Assembly: GCA_947498985.1 (NCBI GenBank)
Contig: CANMMF010000002.1
Span: forward strand, 248,001-312,000
Reading direction: 5' to 3'
Source: an uncultured Paracoccaceae bacterium
GTDB lineage: Bacteria > Pseudomonadota > Alphaproteobacteria > Rhodobacterales > Rhodobacteraceae
DNA length: 64,000 bases
This document shows positions 42,295 to 53,163 of the stretch, piece by piece. The notes below the pieces were generated by a model. It was not told the DNA's origin. It searched no databases and saw only the letters and a list, made by a program, of their open reading frames with translations. Every line of letters begins with the position of its first letter. Position 1 is the stretch's first letter. The position numbers and the translations under genes were made by a program.

Positions 42295-43542
42295 ATGACG
42301 ATCATGAAGACACTCAAGCTGACCGCCTGCGCGATCAGTCTGACGGCCACCGCCGTCGCCGCCGAAGACGTGGAAGTGCTGCACTGGTGGACGTCCGGCG
42401 GCGAAGCCGCGGCGCTTAACGTGCTGAAGGACGATCTGGCCGGCAACGACATCGGCTGGCAGGACATGCCGGTGGCAGGCGGCGGTGGCGGCAGCGCCAT
42501 GACCGTGCTGCGCGCCCGCGTCACCTCCGGCAACGCGCCGACCGCCGTGCAGATGCTCGGCTTCGACATCACCGACTGGGCCAAGGAAGGCGCGCTGGCC
42601 GACCTGAACGCGCTGGCCGGTGAACAGAACTGGGACGACGTCATCCCCGCCGCCTTGCAGACCTTTGCCAAACATGACGGGAAGTGGGTCTCTGCGCCGG
42701 TCAATGTACACTCGACAAACTGGGTCTGGGCCAACAAGGCGCTGATGGACGAGCTTGGCATCGAGCAGCCGCAGACCTGGGAAGACATGATCGCCGCGAT
42801 GGACAAGGCCAAGGAAGCCGGCAAGGTTGCGCTGGCGCATGGCGGTCAGGCCTGGCAGGACGCCACGATCTTTGACGCCGTCGCCATGGCGACCGGTGGC
42901 CCGGAGTTCTACAAGGCGGCCTTTGTCGATCTTGACGAAGAGGTGCTCGGCTCCGACACCATGAAGGAAGCGTTCGACCGCATGGCCACCCTGCGCGGCT
43001 ATGTCGACGACAACTTCTCGGGCCGTGACTGGAACCTCGCCACGGCGATGGTCATCAATGGCGACGCGCTCTTCCAGCTGATGGGCGACTGGGCCAAGGG
43101 TGAATTCCTGAACGCCGACAAGGTCCCGGGCGAGGACTTCGCCTGCTTCCGCTTCCCCGGCACCCAGGAACAGGTCACGTTCAATTCCGACCAGTTCGCC
43201 ATGTTCAGCCAGGGCGAGGGCGTTTCGGACGAGCAGGCCTACCTTGCCGAGGCGATCCTGTCGCCGACCTTCCAGATCGCCTTCAACAAGGTGAAGGGCT
43301 CCGTCCCGGCGCGCACAGATCTCGATGCGTCCGAGCTCGATGCCTGCGGTCAGCAGGGCTATGAGGATTTCAAGGCGGCGTCTGCCTCCGGCAACCTCTA
43401 CGGCTCCATGGCCCATGGCCACGCCAATCCGGCGGCCATCAAGAACGCGATGTATGACGTGATCACCGCCCATTTCAACGGTGAATACGACAGCGCGACC
43501 GCTGTGGAAGAGCTTGTGACTGCGGTGCAGATCAACAAGTAA
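42295..43542 (+). CDS. Sugar ABC transporter solute-binding protein (family 1)
   Basis: 415 residues with a signal peptide ([19 protein letters not shown], then EDVEV). The mature start [20 protein letters not shown] and [37 protein letters not shown] resemble glucose/mannose-type binding proteins. The start at 42295 is 6 bases after GGGAGG; ATG at 42289 abuts the ribosome-binding site and ATG at 42304 is too far. First gene of a long operon with two permeases, an ATPase, GMC and SDR oxidoreductases. The substrate is probably a monosaccharide or derivative. Confidence 0.87.
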   Translation: MTIMKTLKLTACAISLTATAVAAEDVEVLHWWTSGGEAAALNVLKDDLAGNDIGWQDMPVAGGGGGSAMTVLRARVTSGNAPTAVQMLGFDITDWAKEGALADLNALAGEQNWDDVIPAALQTFAKHDGKWVSAPVNVHSTNWVWANKALMDELGIEQPQTWEDMIAAMDKAKEAGKVALAHGGQAWQDATIFDAVAMATGGPEFYKAAFVDLDEEVLGSDTMKEAFDRMATLRGYVDDNFSGRDWNLATAMVINGDALFQLMGDWAKGEFLNADKVPGEDFACFRFPGTQEQVTFNSDQFAMFSQGEGVSDEQAYLAEAILSPTFQIAFNKVKGSVPARTDLDASELDACGQQGYEDFKAASASGNLYGSMAHGHANPAAIKNAMYDVITAHFNGEYDSATAVEELVTAVQINK

Positions 43543-43549
43543 GAAAACC

Positions 43550-43578
43550 CGGGGAAACGGCCAAGCGTCGTTTCCCCG
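43550..43578 (+). terminator. Intercistronic stem-loop after the sugar-binding-protein gene
   Basis: CGGGGAAACG (43550-43559) pairs perfectly with CGTTTCCCCG (43569-43578), 9-base loop, 7 bases after the stop codon. There is no T-run after it. It probably stabilises the upstream message or attenuates the downstream genes. Confidence 0.7.
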
Positions 43579-43667
43579 ACCGCTTGGCGCCCGGCATCCG
43601 GGCCTGCGGTCATCAGCCTGCCCGGTCCCGGGCCGCGCCCACCCTTTCGAATATCAGGAGACCTGTC

Positions 43668-44570
43668 ATGTCAGAGACAGCAACGGCGCGCCGGTCAGGC
43701 TCCGTCGACCGGTTCCGCGATGCGCTGCCAAAGCTTGTGCTCAGCCCGACCATCGCGATTGTCGCCATCTTTGTGTACGGGTTCATCTTTTTCACGCTTT
43801 ACCTGTCGTTCACCGACAGTCGCATCCTTCCCTCCTTCGGCTGGGTCGGCTGGCAGAACTACACCAACCTTTTCCGCATCAGGGCCTGGGACACCGCCGT
43901 CACCAACCTGATCATCTTCGGCGGGCTCTACATCACCATCTGCTGCCTGCTGGGCCTGCTGCTGGCGATCCTGCTCGACCAGAAGATCCGCGCCGAAGGC
44001 TTCATCCGCACCATCTACCTCTATCCGATGGCGCTCAGCTTCATCGTGACCGGCGTGGCGTGGAAGTGGTTCCTCGACCCCGGCATCGGACTTGAAGCGG
44101 TGGTACAGGGCTGGGGCTTCGAGAGCTTCACCTTCAACTGGATCAAGGATGGCGACATGGCGATCTACACCATCGTCATCGCCGCGGTCTGGCAGACCTC
44201 GGGCTTTGTGATGGCGATGTTTCTTGCCGGGCTGCGCGGCATCGACGGCGAGATGCTGAAAGCCGCGCAGATCGACGGCGCCTCGACCTTCGCGCTCTAT
44301 CGCCGCATCGTGATCCCGCAGCTGCGCCCGGCCTTCATGTCGGCCTTCGTGGTGCTGGCGCATATGGCGATCAAGTCCTACGACCTCGTCATCGCGCTGA
44401 CCAACGGAGGCCCGGGCACCGCCACCGAAGTGCCCGCGACCTTCATGTATTCCTACACGTTCACCCGCAATCAGATGGGCATCGGTGCGGCCTCTGCCGT
44501 GATCATGATGATGACGATCGCCGCGATCATCGTGCCCTATCTCTGGTCCGAGCTGAGGGAGAAGAAGTGA
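43668..44570 (+). CDS. Sugar ABC transporter permease (MalF type)
   Basis: 300 residues, six helices, first one IAIVAIFVYGFIFFTLYLSF. The coupling loop reads KAAQIDGASTFALYRRIVIP, the EAA motif; TNGGPGTATEVPATFMYSYT is typical of glucose-type permeases. The start at 43668 has CAGGAGACC upstream. The stop overlaps the next start by one base (TGATG). Confidence 0.88.
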   Translation: MSETATARRSGSVDRFRDALPKLVLSPTIAIVAIFVYGFIFFTLYLSFTDSRILPSFGWVGWQNYTNLFRIRAWDTAVTNLIIFGGLYITICCLLGLLLAILLDQKIRAEGFIRTIYLYPMALSFIVTGVAWKWFLDPGIGLEAVVQGWGFESFTFNWIKDGDMAIYTIVIAAVWQTSGFVMAMFLAGLRGIDGEMLKAAQIDGASTFALYRRIVIPQLRPAFMSAFVVLAHMAIKSYDLVIALTNGGPGTATEVPATFMYSYTFTRNQMGIGAASAVIMMMTIAAIIVPYLWSELREKK

Positions 44571-45439
44571 TGACCACAGCGACAAAATCCGGGGTCAACA
44601 TGGGCCGCATGGTCCTTTACGCCGCCCTTGTGCTCTTTTGCATCTACTACCTGCTGCCGCTCTATGTGATGGTGGTAAATTCTCTCAAACCGCTGTCGGA
44701 GATCACCGCAGGCGGCATGATGTCATTGCCCGGCGACTGGACGCTGGCCCCCTGGGCCACCGCCTGGTCCACCGCGCAGATCGGCGTCGATGCGACGGGT
44801 CTCAAGCCCTATTTCGTCAACTCTCTGGTGATGGTGGTGCCCGCCGTGGCGCTCTCGACCATCCTCGGCGCGCTCAACGGCTATGTGCTGACCAAATGGG
44901 AGTTCAAAGGCGCCACGCTGATCTTCGGGCTCATCCTTTTCGGCTGTTTCATCCCGTTCCAGATGGTGCTGATCCCGATGGCGCGGATGCTGGGGCTGGT
45001 GGGGCTTGCGGGGTCGGTCTGGGGGCTGGTCTTTGTGCACCTCGTTTACGGCATCGGCTTCTCGACGCTCTATTTCCGCAACTACTACGCCGCCTTCCCG
45101 ACCGAACTGGTGCGTGCGGCGCAGATCGACGGGGCGGGGTTCTTCACGATTTTCTGGCGCATCCTGCTGCCAAGCTCGGGGCCCATCGCGGTGGTCTGCA
45201 TCATCTGGCAATTCACCAATATCTGGAACGACTTCCTGTTTGGTGCGAGCTTCTCGGATTTCGACAGCCAGCCGATGACGGTCGCTTTGAACAACCTCGT
45301 GCAAAGCTCCACCGGTGTGAAGGAATACAACGTCCACTTCGCAGGCGCCATCATGGCCGCCCTGCCCACCCTGCTCGTCTATATCGTCGCGGGCCGCTAC
45401 TTCGTGCGCGGTCTGATGGCAGGCTCGGTGAAAGGGTAG
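44570..45439 (+). CDS. Sugar ABC transporter permease (MalG type)
   Basis: 289 residues, six helices, first one LYAALVLFCIYYLLPLYVMV. The coupling loop RAAQIDGAGFFTIFWRILLP and QFTNIWNDFLFGASFSDF are typical. ATG at 44570 overlaps the upstream stop; a GTG one codon earlier is possible. It pairs with the preceding permease. Confidence 0.88.
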   Translation: MTTATKSGVNMGRMVLYAALVLFCIYYLLPLYVMVVNSLKPLSEITAGGMMSLPGDWTLAPWATAWSTAQIGVDATGLKPYFVNSLVMVVPAVALSTILGALNGYVLTKWEFKGATLIFGLILFGCFIPFQMVLIPMARMLGLVGLAGSVWGLVFVHLVYGIGFSTLYFRNYYAAFPTELVRAAQIDGAGFFTIFWRILLPSSGPIAVVCIIWQFTNIWNDFLFGASFSDFDSQPMTVALNNLVQSSTGVKEYNVHFAGAIMAALPTLLVYIVAGRYFVRGLMAGSVKG

Positions 45440-45442
45440 GCC

Positions 45443-45574
45443 ATGGCATCGCACAGCAAGATGACCGGCGCTACGGGCGCGCACCAGAAGCCGAACGCGC
45501 CGGGCCACCGCGCGGCACCCGGCACATCCAGCAATTCCCGCGGCATCGCCGCCAACCAGACACAGGGAGCCTGA
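45443..45574 (+). CDS. Possible 43-residue small protein between permease and ATPase genes
   Basis: An ATG frame fills the whole 138-bp gap of the operon: it starts 3 bp after the permease stop and its TGA lies 3 bp before the ATPase ATG. The peptide begins MASHSKMTGATGAHQKPNAP and is rich in Ala, Gly, Pro and Ser without hydrophobic segments. A purine-rich AAAGGG precedes it by about 7 bases. It matches nothing I know and could be chance, since no stop codon in GC-rich spacer is common. Confidence 0.25.
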   Translation: MASHSKMTGATGAHQKPNAPGHRAAPGTSSNSRGIAANQTQGA

Positions 45575-45577
45575 CCC

Positions 45578-46687
<1,110 letters not shown>

Positions 46688-46690
46688 GCC

Positions 46691-48172
46691 ATGAGCACCA
46701 GCCCCGATATCGTCATCATCGGCAGCGGCATGGGGGGCGCCACCCTTGCCGCCGGGCTGGCGCCCACCGGCGCGCGCATCGTGATCCTGGAACGCGGGCA
46801 CCAGATCCCCGGCGACGCGCCCGCCCGCGATCCCTGGCGGATCTACACCAATTCCGCGTTCCGGGCGCACGAGACCTGGCTGGACGGGACCGGACAAGAG
46901 TTCGAGCCGGGCAATTACTACAATGTCGGCGGCAATTCGAAGCTTTATGGCGCGGTGCTGATCCGCTACCGGGCAGAGGATTTCGCCGAGATGCAGCATC
47001 TGGGCGGAGTCTCTCCGGCCTGGCCCTTTGGCTACGACACGCTCAGCCCCTGGTATGACAAGGCCGAAGCGCTCTACCGCGTGCGTGGCGACACACATGC
47101 AGACCCGACGGAGCCCGCGCATGCCGGCCCATACCCGCACCCGCCCGTGCCCGACGAGCCCGCTATCGCCGAGGTCCGCGCGCGGTTGCAGGCAGCCGGC
47201 GTGCAGCCGTTTTCGCTGCCGCTCGGCGTCGATATCGACAGGTGGCTGGCCAACCGGCAGACCGGCTGGGACGGCTATCCCGACACGCGATCCGGCAAGA
47301 TGGACGCTGAAACCTGCGGGCTGGCAGAGGCGCTGCGCCATGACAACGTCACGCTGGTCACGGGCGCGGAGGTGACCGGGCTGGAGGTCGGGGCTGACAA
47401 CCGCAGAATTGAGCGCGTTACGTTTGAGCAAAGGGGCGAAACGCACAATTTCACGCCCCGCATCGTCGCCCTCGCGGCAGGCGCCGTGCAATCGGCGGCG
47501 CTGCTCTTGCGTGCGGGGGTTGCCAACCGCGCCGATCAGGTCGGGCGCTGCTTCATGAACCACAATGCCAGCGCGCTGCTGGCCATCGATCCGCGGTTTT
47601 CCAACACCTCCGTCTATCAGAAGACCTTTGGCCTCAACGACTGGTATCTCGGCACGGAAGACCATGCGCCACTGGGCAATCTGCAGCTGTTGGGCCGCGT
47701 CACGCCGGATATCCTGAAGATCCAGGTGCCGGGCTTCCCGATGCCGCTGGCGCGCTGGATCTCGCGCCATGCCATCGACCTTTACGTGATCTCCGAAGAC
47801 CTGCCCGATCCCGAAAGCCGGGTGGTGCTGAACGGCGACCGGATCCAGCTGCTCTGGCAACGTTCGAACATGCAGGCGCATCAGGGCCTTGTGGCGCAGG
47901 TCAAAAAGACCTTCCGCAAGGCGGGCTTCCCGCTGGTGCTGTCGCGGCTTTTTGACGGGCGTGTGCCGTCGCATCAATGCGGCACCTGCCGGATGGGCGA
48001 CGATCCCGCCACGTCGGTGGTCGATCCGGAGAACCGCAGCTGGGATCATCCCAACCTCTTTGTCACAGACGCAGCCGCGCTGCCCACCTCTGCCGCGGTC
48101 AATCCCGCGCTGACCGTCGCCGCCCTGGCCCTGCGTGCGGCTGACACAATCACGCGGGAGATCGTATCATGA
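46691..48172 (+). CDS. GMC-family FAD-dependent oxidoreductase (short type)
   Basis: 493 residues. FAD motif GSGMGG near 11-16, then GNYYNVGGNSKLYGAVLIRY, and a C-terminal GMC domain with HQCGTCRMGDDP (candidate catalytic His) and NPALTVAALALRAAD. This branch includes sugar and polyol dehydrogenases that often feed electrons to a quinone or cytochrome. There is no signal peptide, so it acts in the cytoplasm. It follows the ABC ATPase gene by 3 bp and overlaps the SDR gene by 4 bases. Likely role: oxidation of the imported sugar. Confidence 0.85.
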   Translation: MSTSPDIVIIGSGMGGATLAAGLAPTGARIVILERGHQIPGDAPARDPWRIYTNSAFRAHETWLDGTGQEFEPGNYYNVGGNSKLYGAVLIRYRAEDFAEMQHLGGVSPAWPFGYDTLSPWYDKAEALYRVRGDTHADPTEPAHAGPYPHPPVPDEPAIAEVRARLQAAGVQPFSLPLGVDIDRWLANRQTGWDGYPDTRSGKMDAETCGLAEALRHDNVTLVTGAEVTGLEVGADNRRIERVTFEQRGETHNFTPRIVALAAGAVQSAALLLRAGVANRADQVGRCFMNHNASALLAIDPRFSNTSVYQKTFGLNDWYLGTEDHAPLGNLQLLGRVTPDILKIQVPGFPMPLARWISRHAIDLYVISEDLPDPESRVVLNGDRIQLLWQRSNMQAHQGLVAQVKKTFRKAGFPLVLSRLFDGRVPSHQCGTCRMGDDPATSVVDPENRSWDHPNLFVTDAAALPTSAAVNPALTVAALALRAADTITREIVS

Positions 48173-48927
48173 GCGGATTGGCCCTGATCACCGGCGGCCA
48201 GCGCGGCATCGGGCGCGCCATCGCCGAAGCGCTTGTCACCGCGGGCTGGCGCGTGGCGCTGGTGGCCGAATGCGCAAAGGACCACCCGGATGTGGTCCAG
48301 AGCCTTGACCGGCTCGGGGATCGCGCGCGGTTCTTCACGCACGATCTTCTGCAGATCGCCGATGCCGCTGCGCTGCTCGACCGGATCGAGGCCGGGATGG
48401 GGCCGGTGTCCTGCTTTGTCTCGAACGCCGGGGTGCCCGCAAGGACCCGGGGCGACATGCTGGATCTGGCCCCGGAAAGCTTTGACTTTGTGCTCGGCGT
48501 GAACCTGCGCGGCGCGTTCTTTCTGGCGCAGGACGTGGCGCGCCGGATGCTGGAGACGCCGGGCGACGCCTACCGGTCGATGGCGTTTGTCACCTCGGTC
48601 AGCGCCCAGATGGTCTCTGTCGAGCGCGCCGAATACTGCCTGTCGAAATCGGCCGCCTCAATGATGGCGAAGCTCTTTGCGCAGCGCCTTGCCGCGGACG
48701 ATATCGGCGTCTTCGAATTGCGGCCCGGGATCATCGACACGGACATGACCGCCGGTGTGAAAGACGCCTACACGGCGCGCATCGAAGACGGGCTGGTGCC
48801 CGCGCGCCGCTGGGGTTTGCCAAGCGACGTCGGCTCGGTCATGGTGCCTCTGGCCTCGGGTCAGATGCGCTTTGCCACCGGCAGCGTGATCGCCATCGAC
48901 GGAGGCCTGTCGATCCCGCGACTCTGA
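48169..48927 (+). CDS. Short-chain dehydrogenase/reductase, FabG-like
   Basis: 252 residues. Cofactor motif TGGQRGIG (8-15), NAG (86-88), active-site Ser143, Tyr156 and Lys160 (YCLSK) and the C-terminal GSVIAIDGGLSIPRL are classical SDR features; all catalytic residues are present. It probably interconverts a hydroxyl and a keto group of a sugar-derived intermediate. It overlaps the preceding GMC gene by 4 bases (ATGA), and another GMC gene follows after 11 bp. Confidence 0.87.
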   Translation: MSGLALITGGQRGIGRAIAEALVTAGWRVALVAECAKDHPDVVQSLDRLGDRARFFTHDLLQIADAAALLDRIEAGMGPVSCFVSNAGVPARTRGDMLDLAPESFDFVLGVNLRGAFFLAQDVARRMLETPGDAYRSMAFVTSVSAQMVSVERAEYCLSKSAASMMAKLFAQRLAADDIGVFELRPGIIDTDMTAGVKDAYTARIEDGLVPARRWGLPSDVGSVMVPLASGQMRFATGSVIAIDGGLSIPRL

Positions 48928-48938
48928 AAGGGAGCGCC

Positions 48939-50531
48939 GTGCAGAAGGGCTATGATTTCATCATCATCGGCGGCGGCAGCGCCGGTTGCGTGCTGGCCGC
49001 CCGGCTGGCAGAGGATCCGTCCTGCGAGGTGCTGCTGCTCGAGGCGGGTGGCACCGACCGCAATCCGCTCTACCACCTGCCCGCGGGGTTTGCGAAGATG
49101 ACCAAGGGGATCGGCGCCTGGGGCTGGCAGACCACGCCGCAGCGGCACATGCAGGACCGCGTCTTCAACTATACCCAGGCCCGCGTGATCGGCGGCGGCT
49201 CCGCCATCAACGCGCAGATCTACACCCGCGGCAATGCGCAGGATTACGACGAGTGGCGGCAGAAGGGCTGTGACGGCTGGGGATATGAAGACGTCCTGCC
49301 CTATTTCCGCAAGGCCGAGGACAACGACACCTACGACAACCGCTATCACGGCAAAGGCGGCCCGCTGGGCGTGTCGCAGCCCGCCGCCCCGCTGCCGGTC
49401 TGCGAGGCGTATTTCGAAGCCGCCGCCGCAGTGGGGATCCCGCGCAATGTCGATATCAACGCCGAGACGCAGGACGGTGCCTGTTACTACCAGCTGACCC
49501 AGCGCAACGCGCGCCGCTCCTCTGCCGCGATGGCCTATCTCGCGCCCAATCGCTGGCGCAGGAATCTGACCCTGCGCACCGGCGCGCAGGTCCGGCGGCT
49601 GATCCTGCGCAAGGGCCGCGCGATGGGGGTGGAGCTCATGGACGGCACGCGGCTTGCCGCGCTGTCGGAAGTGCTGCTGTCCTCCGGCGCCATCGGCTCG
49701 CCGCGGTTGCTGCAGCTTTCCGGGATCGGGCCGGCGGCACATCTGCAGGCGCAGGGCATCGACGTCATCTGTGACCAGCCGCAGGTCGGCGCGAACCTGC
49801 AGGACCATCTCGATCTCTATTGCATCGCCGAACTCTCGGGTCCGCACAGCTACGACCGCTACGCAAAGCCGCATATGGGGGCGCTGGCCGGGTTGCAATA
49901 TCTGCTGACGCGCAAGGGGCCGGTGGCCTCCAGCCTCTTTGAGACCGGCGGGTTCTGGTATGCGGATGAACACGCCCGCTCGCCCGATATCCAGTTTCAC
50001 CTTGGCCTGGGCACCGGGATCGAGAAGGGTGTGCAGGCGATGCCCGATGGCGGTGTGACGCTCAACTCCTGTCACCTGCGGCCACGCTCGCGCGGGACCG
50101 TCCGGCTGGCCAGCGCCGATCCCAAGGCCGCGCCGCTCATCGATCCCGATTACCTGTCCGACAGCCATGACCGCGAGATGTCGATCCGCGGGCTGAAGCT
50201 CACCCAGGAGATCCTGTCGCAGGACGCGCTCAAACCCTTCATCAGGGCCGAGCGACTGCCGGGCCCGGAGGTCCGGACGGATGAGGAGTATTTCGACTTC
50301 ATCTGCGCCCATTCCAAGACCTCGCATCACTGCGCGGGCACCTGCCGAATGGGCAGCGATCCGGGCGCGGTGGTCGATTCACGTCTGCGCTTCAACGGGA
50401 TCGAGGGTTTGCGGGTGGTCGACAACGCGATCATGCCCGACGTGATCTCTTCCAACACCAATGCCGCGGCCATCATGATCGGCGAAAAGGCCGCGGATAT
50501 GATCAAGCAAGACAACGGGATGCCCACATGA
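48939..50531 (+). CDS. GMC-family FAD-dependent oxidoreductase (choline dehydrogenase-like)
   Basis: 530 residues. FAD motif GGGSAG (11-16), ARVIGGGSAINAQIYTRGNA, SSGAIGSPRLLQLSGIGPAA, catalytic His in SHHCAGTCRMGSD and SSNTNAAAIMIGEKAADMI are the full set of GMC signatures. The start is a GTG at 48939 after AAAGGGAGC. It is the second GMC enzyme of this operon and of a different branch from the one at 46.7 kb, so two successive or alternative oxidations are likely. It overlaps the Dabb gene by 4 bases. Confidence 0.87.
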   Translation: MQKGYDFIIIGGGSAGCVLAARLAEDPSCEVLLLEAGGTDRNPLYHLPAGFAKMTKGIGAWGWQTTPQRHMQDRVFNYTQARVIGGGSAINAQIYTRGNAQDYDEWRQKGCDGWGYEDVLPYFRKAEDNDTYDNRYHGKGGPLGVSQPAAPLPVCEAYFEAAAAVGIPRNVDINAETQDGACYYQLTQRNARRSSAAMAYLAPNRWRRNLTLRTGAQVRRLILRKGRAMGVELMDGTRLAALSEVLLSSGAIGSPRLLQLSGIGPAAHLQAQGIDVICDQPQVGANLQDHLDLYCIAELSGPHSYDRYAKPHMGALAGLQYLLTRKGPVASSLFETGGFWYADEHARSPDIQFHLGLGTGIEKGVQAMPDGGVTLNSCHLRPRSRGTVRLASADPKAAPLIDPDYLSDSHDREMSIRGLKLTQEILSQDALKPFIRAERLPGPEVRTDEEYFDFICAHSKTSHHCAGTCRMGSDPGAVVDSRLRFNGIEGLRVVDNAIMPDVISSNTNAAAIMIGEKAADMIKQDNGMPT

Positions 50532-50851
50532 TCCGCCATATCGTTCTCGTCCGTTTCGAAGACCACGTGACCGACGCGACCATCGCGCCGCTCTGGCAGG
50601 CGCTGCACGAACTCAAGGAGACGCTGGGCGACAGGGTGCTGTCGGTGACCGCCGGGCGCTCTGAATCGCCCGAAGAGATCGAGCGCGGCTACATGCACGG
50701 CTTCGTGGTCGATTTTTCCGATTGGGACGCGCTCGAGGCCTACCAGACGCATCCCGATCACAAGGCGCTTGGCGCAAAGCTGGTGGCGCACGCGAAAGGC
50801 GGGATCGACGGCATTCTGGTCTTCGACCTGCCCGTGCCGCAGCCGGGCTGA
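50528..50851 (+). CDS. Dabb-domain (dimeric alpha-beta barrel) protein
   Basis: 107 residues. MIRHIVLVRFEDHVTDATIA and the His-containing YQTHPDHKALGAKLVAHAKG are the usual Dabb (stress-responsive A/B barrel) features. These small ferredoxin-like dimers are often found beside sugar or aromatic catabolic genes, where some act as cyclases or lyases and others are uncharacterised. Translationally coupled to the GMC gene (ATGA overlap), so part of the same pathway. Confidence 0.85.
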   Translation: MIRHIVLVRFEDHVTDATIAPLWQALHELKETLGDRVLSVTAGRSESPEEIERGYMHGFVVDFSDWDALEAYQTHPDHKALGAKLVAHAKGGIDGILVFDLPVPQPG

Positions 50852-50873
50852 TGCGCATCGCCGCCGCCCCGTC

Positions 50874-51881
50874 GTGACCCGCCGCCCGACGATCCTCGAC
50901 GTGGCGCGTGCCGCGGGTGTGTCGAAATCCACCGTGTCGCTGGTGCTGCGCCGCTCGCCACTGGTCAAGGAGAGCACGCGCAAGGATGTGCGCCGGGCCA
51001 TGGAAAAGGTCGGCTACGTCTATAACCGCCACGCCGCAGGCTTGCGCGGCACCGTGAGCGGGCTCATCGGGCTGGTGATCAACGACCTGCGCAACCCGTT
51101 CTTTGCCGAATTTGCCGCCAGCGCGCAGATGGCCTTTGCCGCGCGCGGCTATGCCACGGTGATCGCCAACACCGACGAAACACCGACGATTCAGGACGAG
51201 GTCATCACCTCGATGATCGAACATGGCGTGTCGGCCTTTGTGATCTGTCCGGCCTATGACAGCAGGCCGGATCTCTTCGACCGGATCGCACAGGCGGGCA
51301 CGCCTGCCATGCAGGTTCTGCGGCAGATCGACCCGCGCACGGCCGAGTTTCCCTTTGCCGCGCCCGATTATGCAACCGGCAGCGCCGAGGCCGCGCGGCA
51401 TCTCTTGCGCGAAGGCTGCACTGAGATCGCCTTTGTCGGCGGCCTGCCCGGCAAGCCGGTCACACTTGAGCGCCAGTCGGGCTTTCGCGCGGTGCTGTCG
51501 GGCAGCCCTGCCCGGATGCAGGATTTTCCCGGTCGCCCCACCCGCGCCTTTGGTCGCGCCACGGCGCTCGAGATCGCGCGGGCCCGTCCCCGGATCGACG
51601 CCGCCTTGTGTTTCAGTGATCTCGTGGCGCTCGGGATGCTTGCCGGGTTTGCCGAGGCGGGTGTGAGTGTCGGGCGTGACATCCGGCTTGTCGGATTCGA
51701 CGATATCGAGGAATGCGCGCTGACCTATCCGCAACTGTCGTCGGTGCGTTGCAACACCGCCGAATTTGGCCACGATACCGCCGAAACCCTGCTGCGCTGG
51801 ATCGACCAGGGCATAAGGCCACCGCCGGTGCATCGCAGCGCGGTGATCCTGCAAGCGCGCCAATCCAGTCTTGGAGGCTGA
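50874..51881 (+). CDS. Second LacI-family regulator, inside the sugar operon
   Basis: 335 residues. Helix-turn-helix RPTILDVARAAGVSKSTVSL, hinge near GYVYNRHAAGLRG, then the effector domain. The GTG start at 50874 gives the normal LacI N-terminus. It lies 22 bp after the Dabb gene and 2 bp before the glycerate kinase gene, so it is co-transcribed. Its DNA target is not visible here; it differs from the LacI at 41-42 kb, so the pathway may respond to two signals. Confidence 0.87.
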   Translation: MTRRPTILDVARAAGVSKSTVSLVLRRSPLVKESTRKDVRRAMEKVGYVYNRHAAGLRGTVSGLIGLVINDLRNPFFAEFAASAQMAFAARGYATVIANTDETPTIQDEVITSMIEHGVSAFVICPAYDSRPDLFDRIAQAGTPAMQVLRQIDPRTAEFPFAAPDYATGSAEAARHLLREGCTEIAFVGGLPGKPVTLERQSGFRAVLSGSPARMQDFPGRPTRAFGRATALEIARARPRIDAALCFSDLVALGMLAGFAEAGVSVGRDIRLVGFDDIEECALTYPQLSSVRCNTAEFGHDTAETLLRWIDQGIRPPPVHRSAVILQARQSSLGG

Positions 51882-51883
51882 TC

Positions 51884-53149
51884 ATGCCCCTGCCAGAGCG
51901 TTCCAAGTTCCTGCGCGACCTCTTTGACGCGGCGGTTGCGGCTGCCGACCCGATGCTCTGCGTGCCCGAAGCGCTGCCCGCCAGACCCGATGGCCGGGTG
52001 GTGGTGATCGGGGCGGGCAAGGCCTCTGCCCGCATGGCCGAAGCGGTGGAATCGGTCTGGGGCCCCTGCGAGGGCATGGTGATCACCCGCTACGGCTATG
52101 CGCGGCCCTGCGCGGGGATCGAGATCATCGAGGCCGCACACCCCGTGCCGGATGCCGCGGGGCTTGCGGCCACATCGCGGCTGCTGGCCTTTGTCGACAC
52201 GCTGGGGGCGGGCGACCTTGTGATTGCGTTGATATCGGGGGGCGCCTCCGCGCTGCTGGTGCAGCCGTCGGGCGACATCACGCTGGAAGAGAAACAGATG
52301 GTCAATGCGGATCTTCTGGCCTCCGGCGCGCCCATCGACGTGATGAACCGGGTGCGCAAGCATCTCAGCCGCGTCAAGGGCGGGCAGCTGGCCGCGGCGG
52401 TCTATCCGGCGGCGCTCCACGCGCTGATCATCTCGGACGTGCCGGGCGACGATCCGGCATTCATCGCGTCGGGCCCCACGGTGGGAGATGACAGCACCCC
52501 GGGAGAGGCCGCCGCTTTGCTGGCGCGCTACGGCATCACGCCGCCTGCGTCGGTGGCGCGTGCGCTGGCGGGCGAAAGCGGTGTCCTGCGGCCCGGCGCG
52601 CCGGAACTGGCGCGCGTCACAAACACGATTGTCGCCGCCCCGTCGCAATCGCTTGCCGCCGCAGAGAGCCTTGCGCAAAAGGCCGGTTGCACGGTGGAGA
52701 TCCTCGGGGATGCGCTCGAAGGCGAAGCGCGCGACCTAGCTGGCGCGCAGGCCGCGCTGGCGCGCGAGATCCAGTCTCGCCTGCGCCCCGACGATCCGCC
52801 GCATCTGCTGCTTTCGGGCGGGGAATGCACGGTCACAAGGCGCGGCGACGGCATCGGCGGACCCAATGCCGAGTTCTGCCTTTCGCTGGCACTGTCGCTG
52901 GACGGTCGACCGGGCATCCACGGGCTGGCCTGCGACACCGATGGCGTGGATGGCGCGGCGGAGGTTGCGGGCGCCCTCGTTGCCCCGGACACGCTGGCGC
53001 GGGCGCGCGAGGCCGGCGTGGATGCGGCAGCGATGCTGGCGCGAAACGACGCGCACAGCTTCTTTCACGCCATCGACGCGCAGATCGTGCCGGGGCCGAC
53101 ATTGACGAATGTGAACGATTTCCGCGCGATCCTGATCGAGCCGCTCTGA
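51884..53149 (+). CDS. Glycerate 2-kinase (MOFRL family)
   Basis: 421 residues. N-terminal Rossmann-like VVVIGAGKASARMAEAVESV, ALISGGASALLVQPSGDITL, NRVRKHLSRVKGGQLAAAVY and the C-terminal MOFRL region (CDTDGVDGAAEVAGA) are typical of the GckA/TtuD glycerate kinases, which convert D-glycerate and ATP to 2-phosphoglycerate. The start at 51884 follows TTGGAGG. Its place at the end of the sugar operon suggests that the pathway releases glycerate or tartronate semialdehyde that enters lower glycolysis. Confidence 0.87.
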   Translation: MPLPERSKFLRDLFDAAVAAADPMLCVPEALPARPDGRVVVIGAGKASARMAEAVESVWGPCEGMVITRYGYARPCAGIEIIEAAHPVPDAAGLAATSRLLAFVDTLGAGDLVIALISGGASALLVQPSGDITLEEKQMVNADLLASGAPIDVMNRVRKHLSRVKGGQLAAAVYPAALHALIISDVPGDDPAFIASGPTVGDDSTPGEAAALLARYGITPPASVARALAGESGVLRPGAPELARVTNTIVAAPSQSLAAAESLAQKAGCTVEILGDALEGEARDLAGAQAALAREIQSRLRPDDPPHLLLSGGECTVTRRGDGIGGPNAEFCLSLALSLDGRPGIHGLACDTDGVDGAAEVAGALVAPDTLARAREAGVDAAAMLARNDAHSFFHAIDAQIVPGPTLTNVNDFRAILIEPL

Positions 53150-53163
53150 GCACCCGGCGGGCG

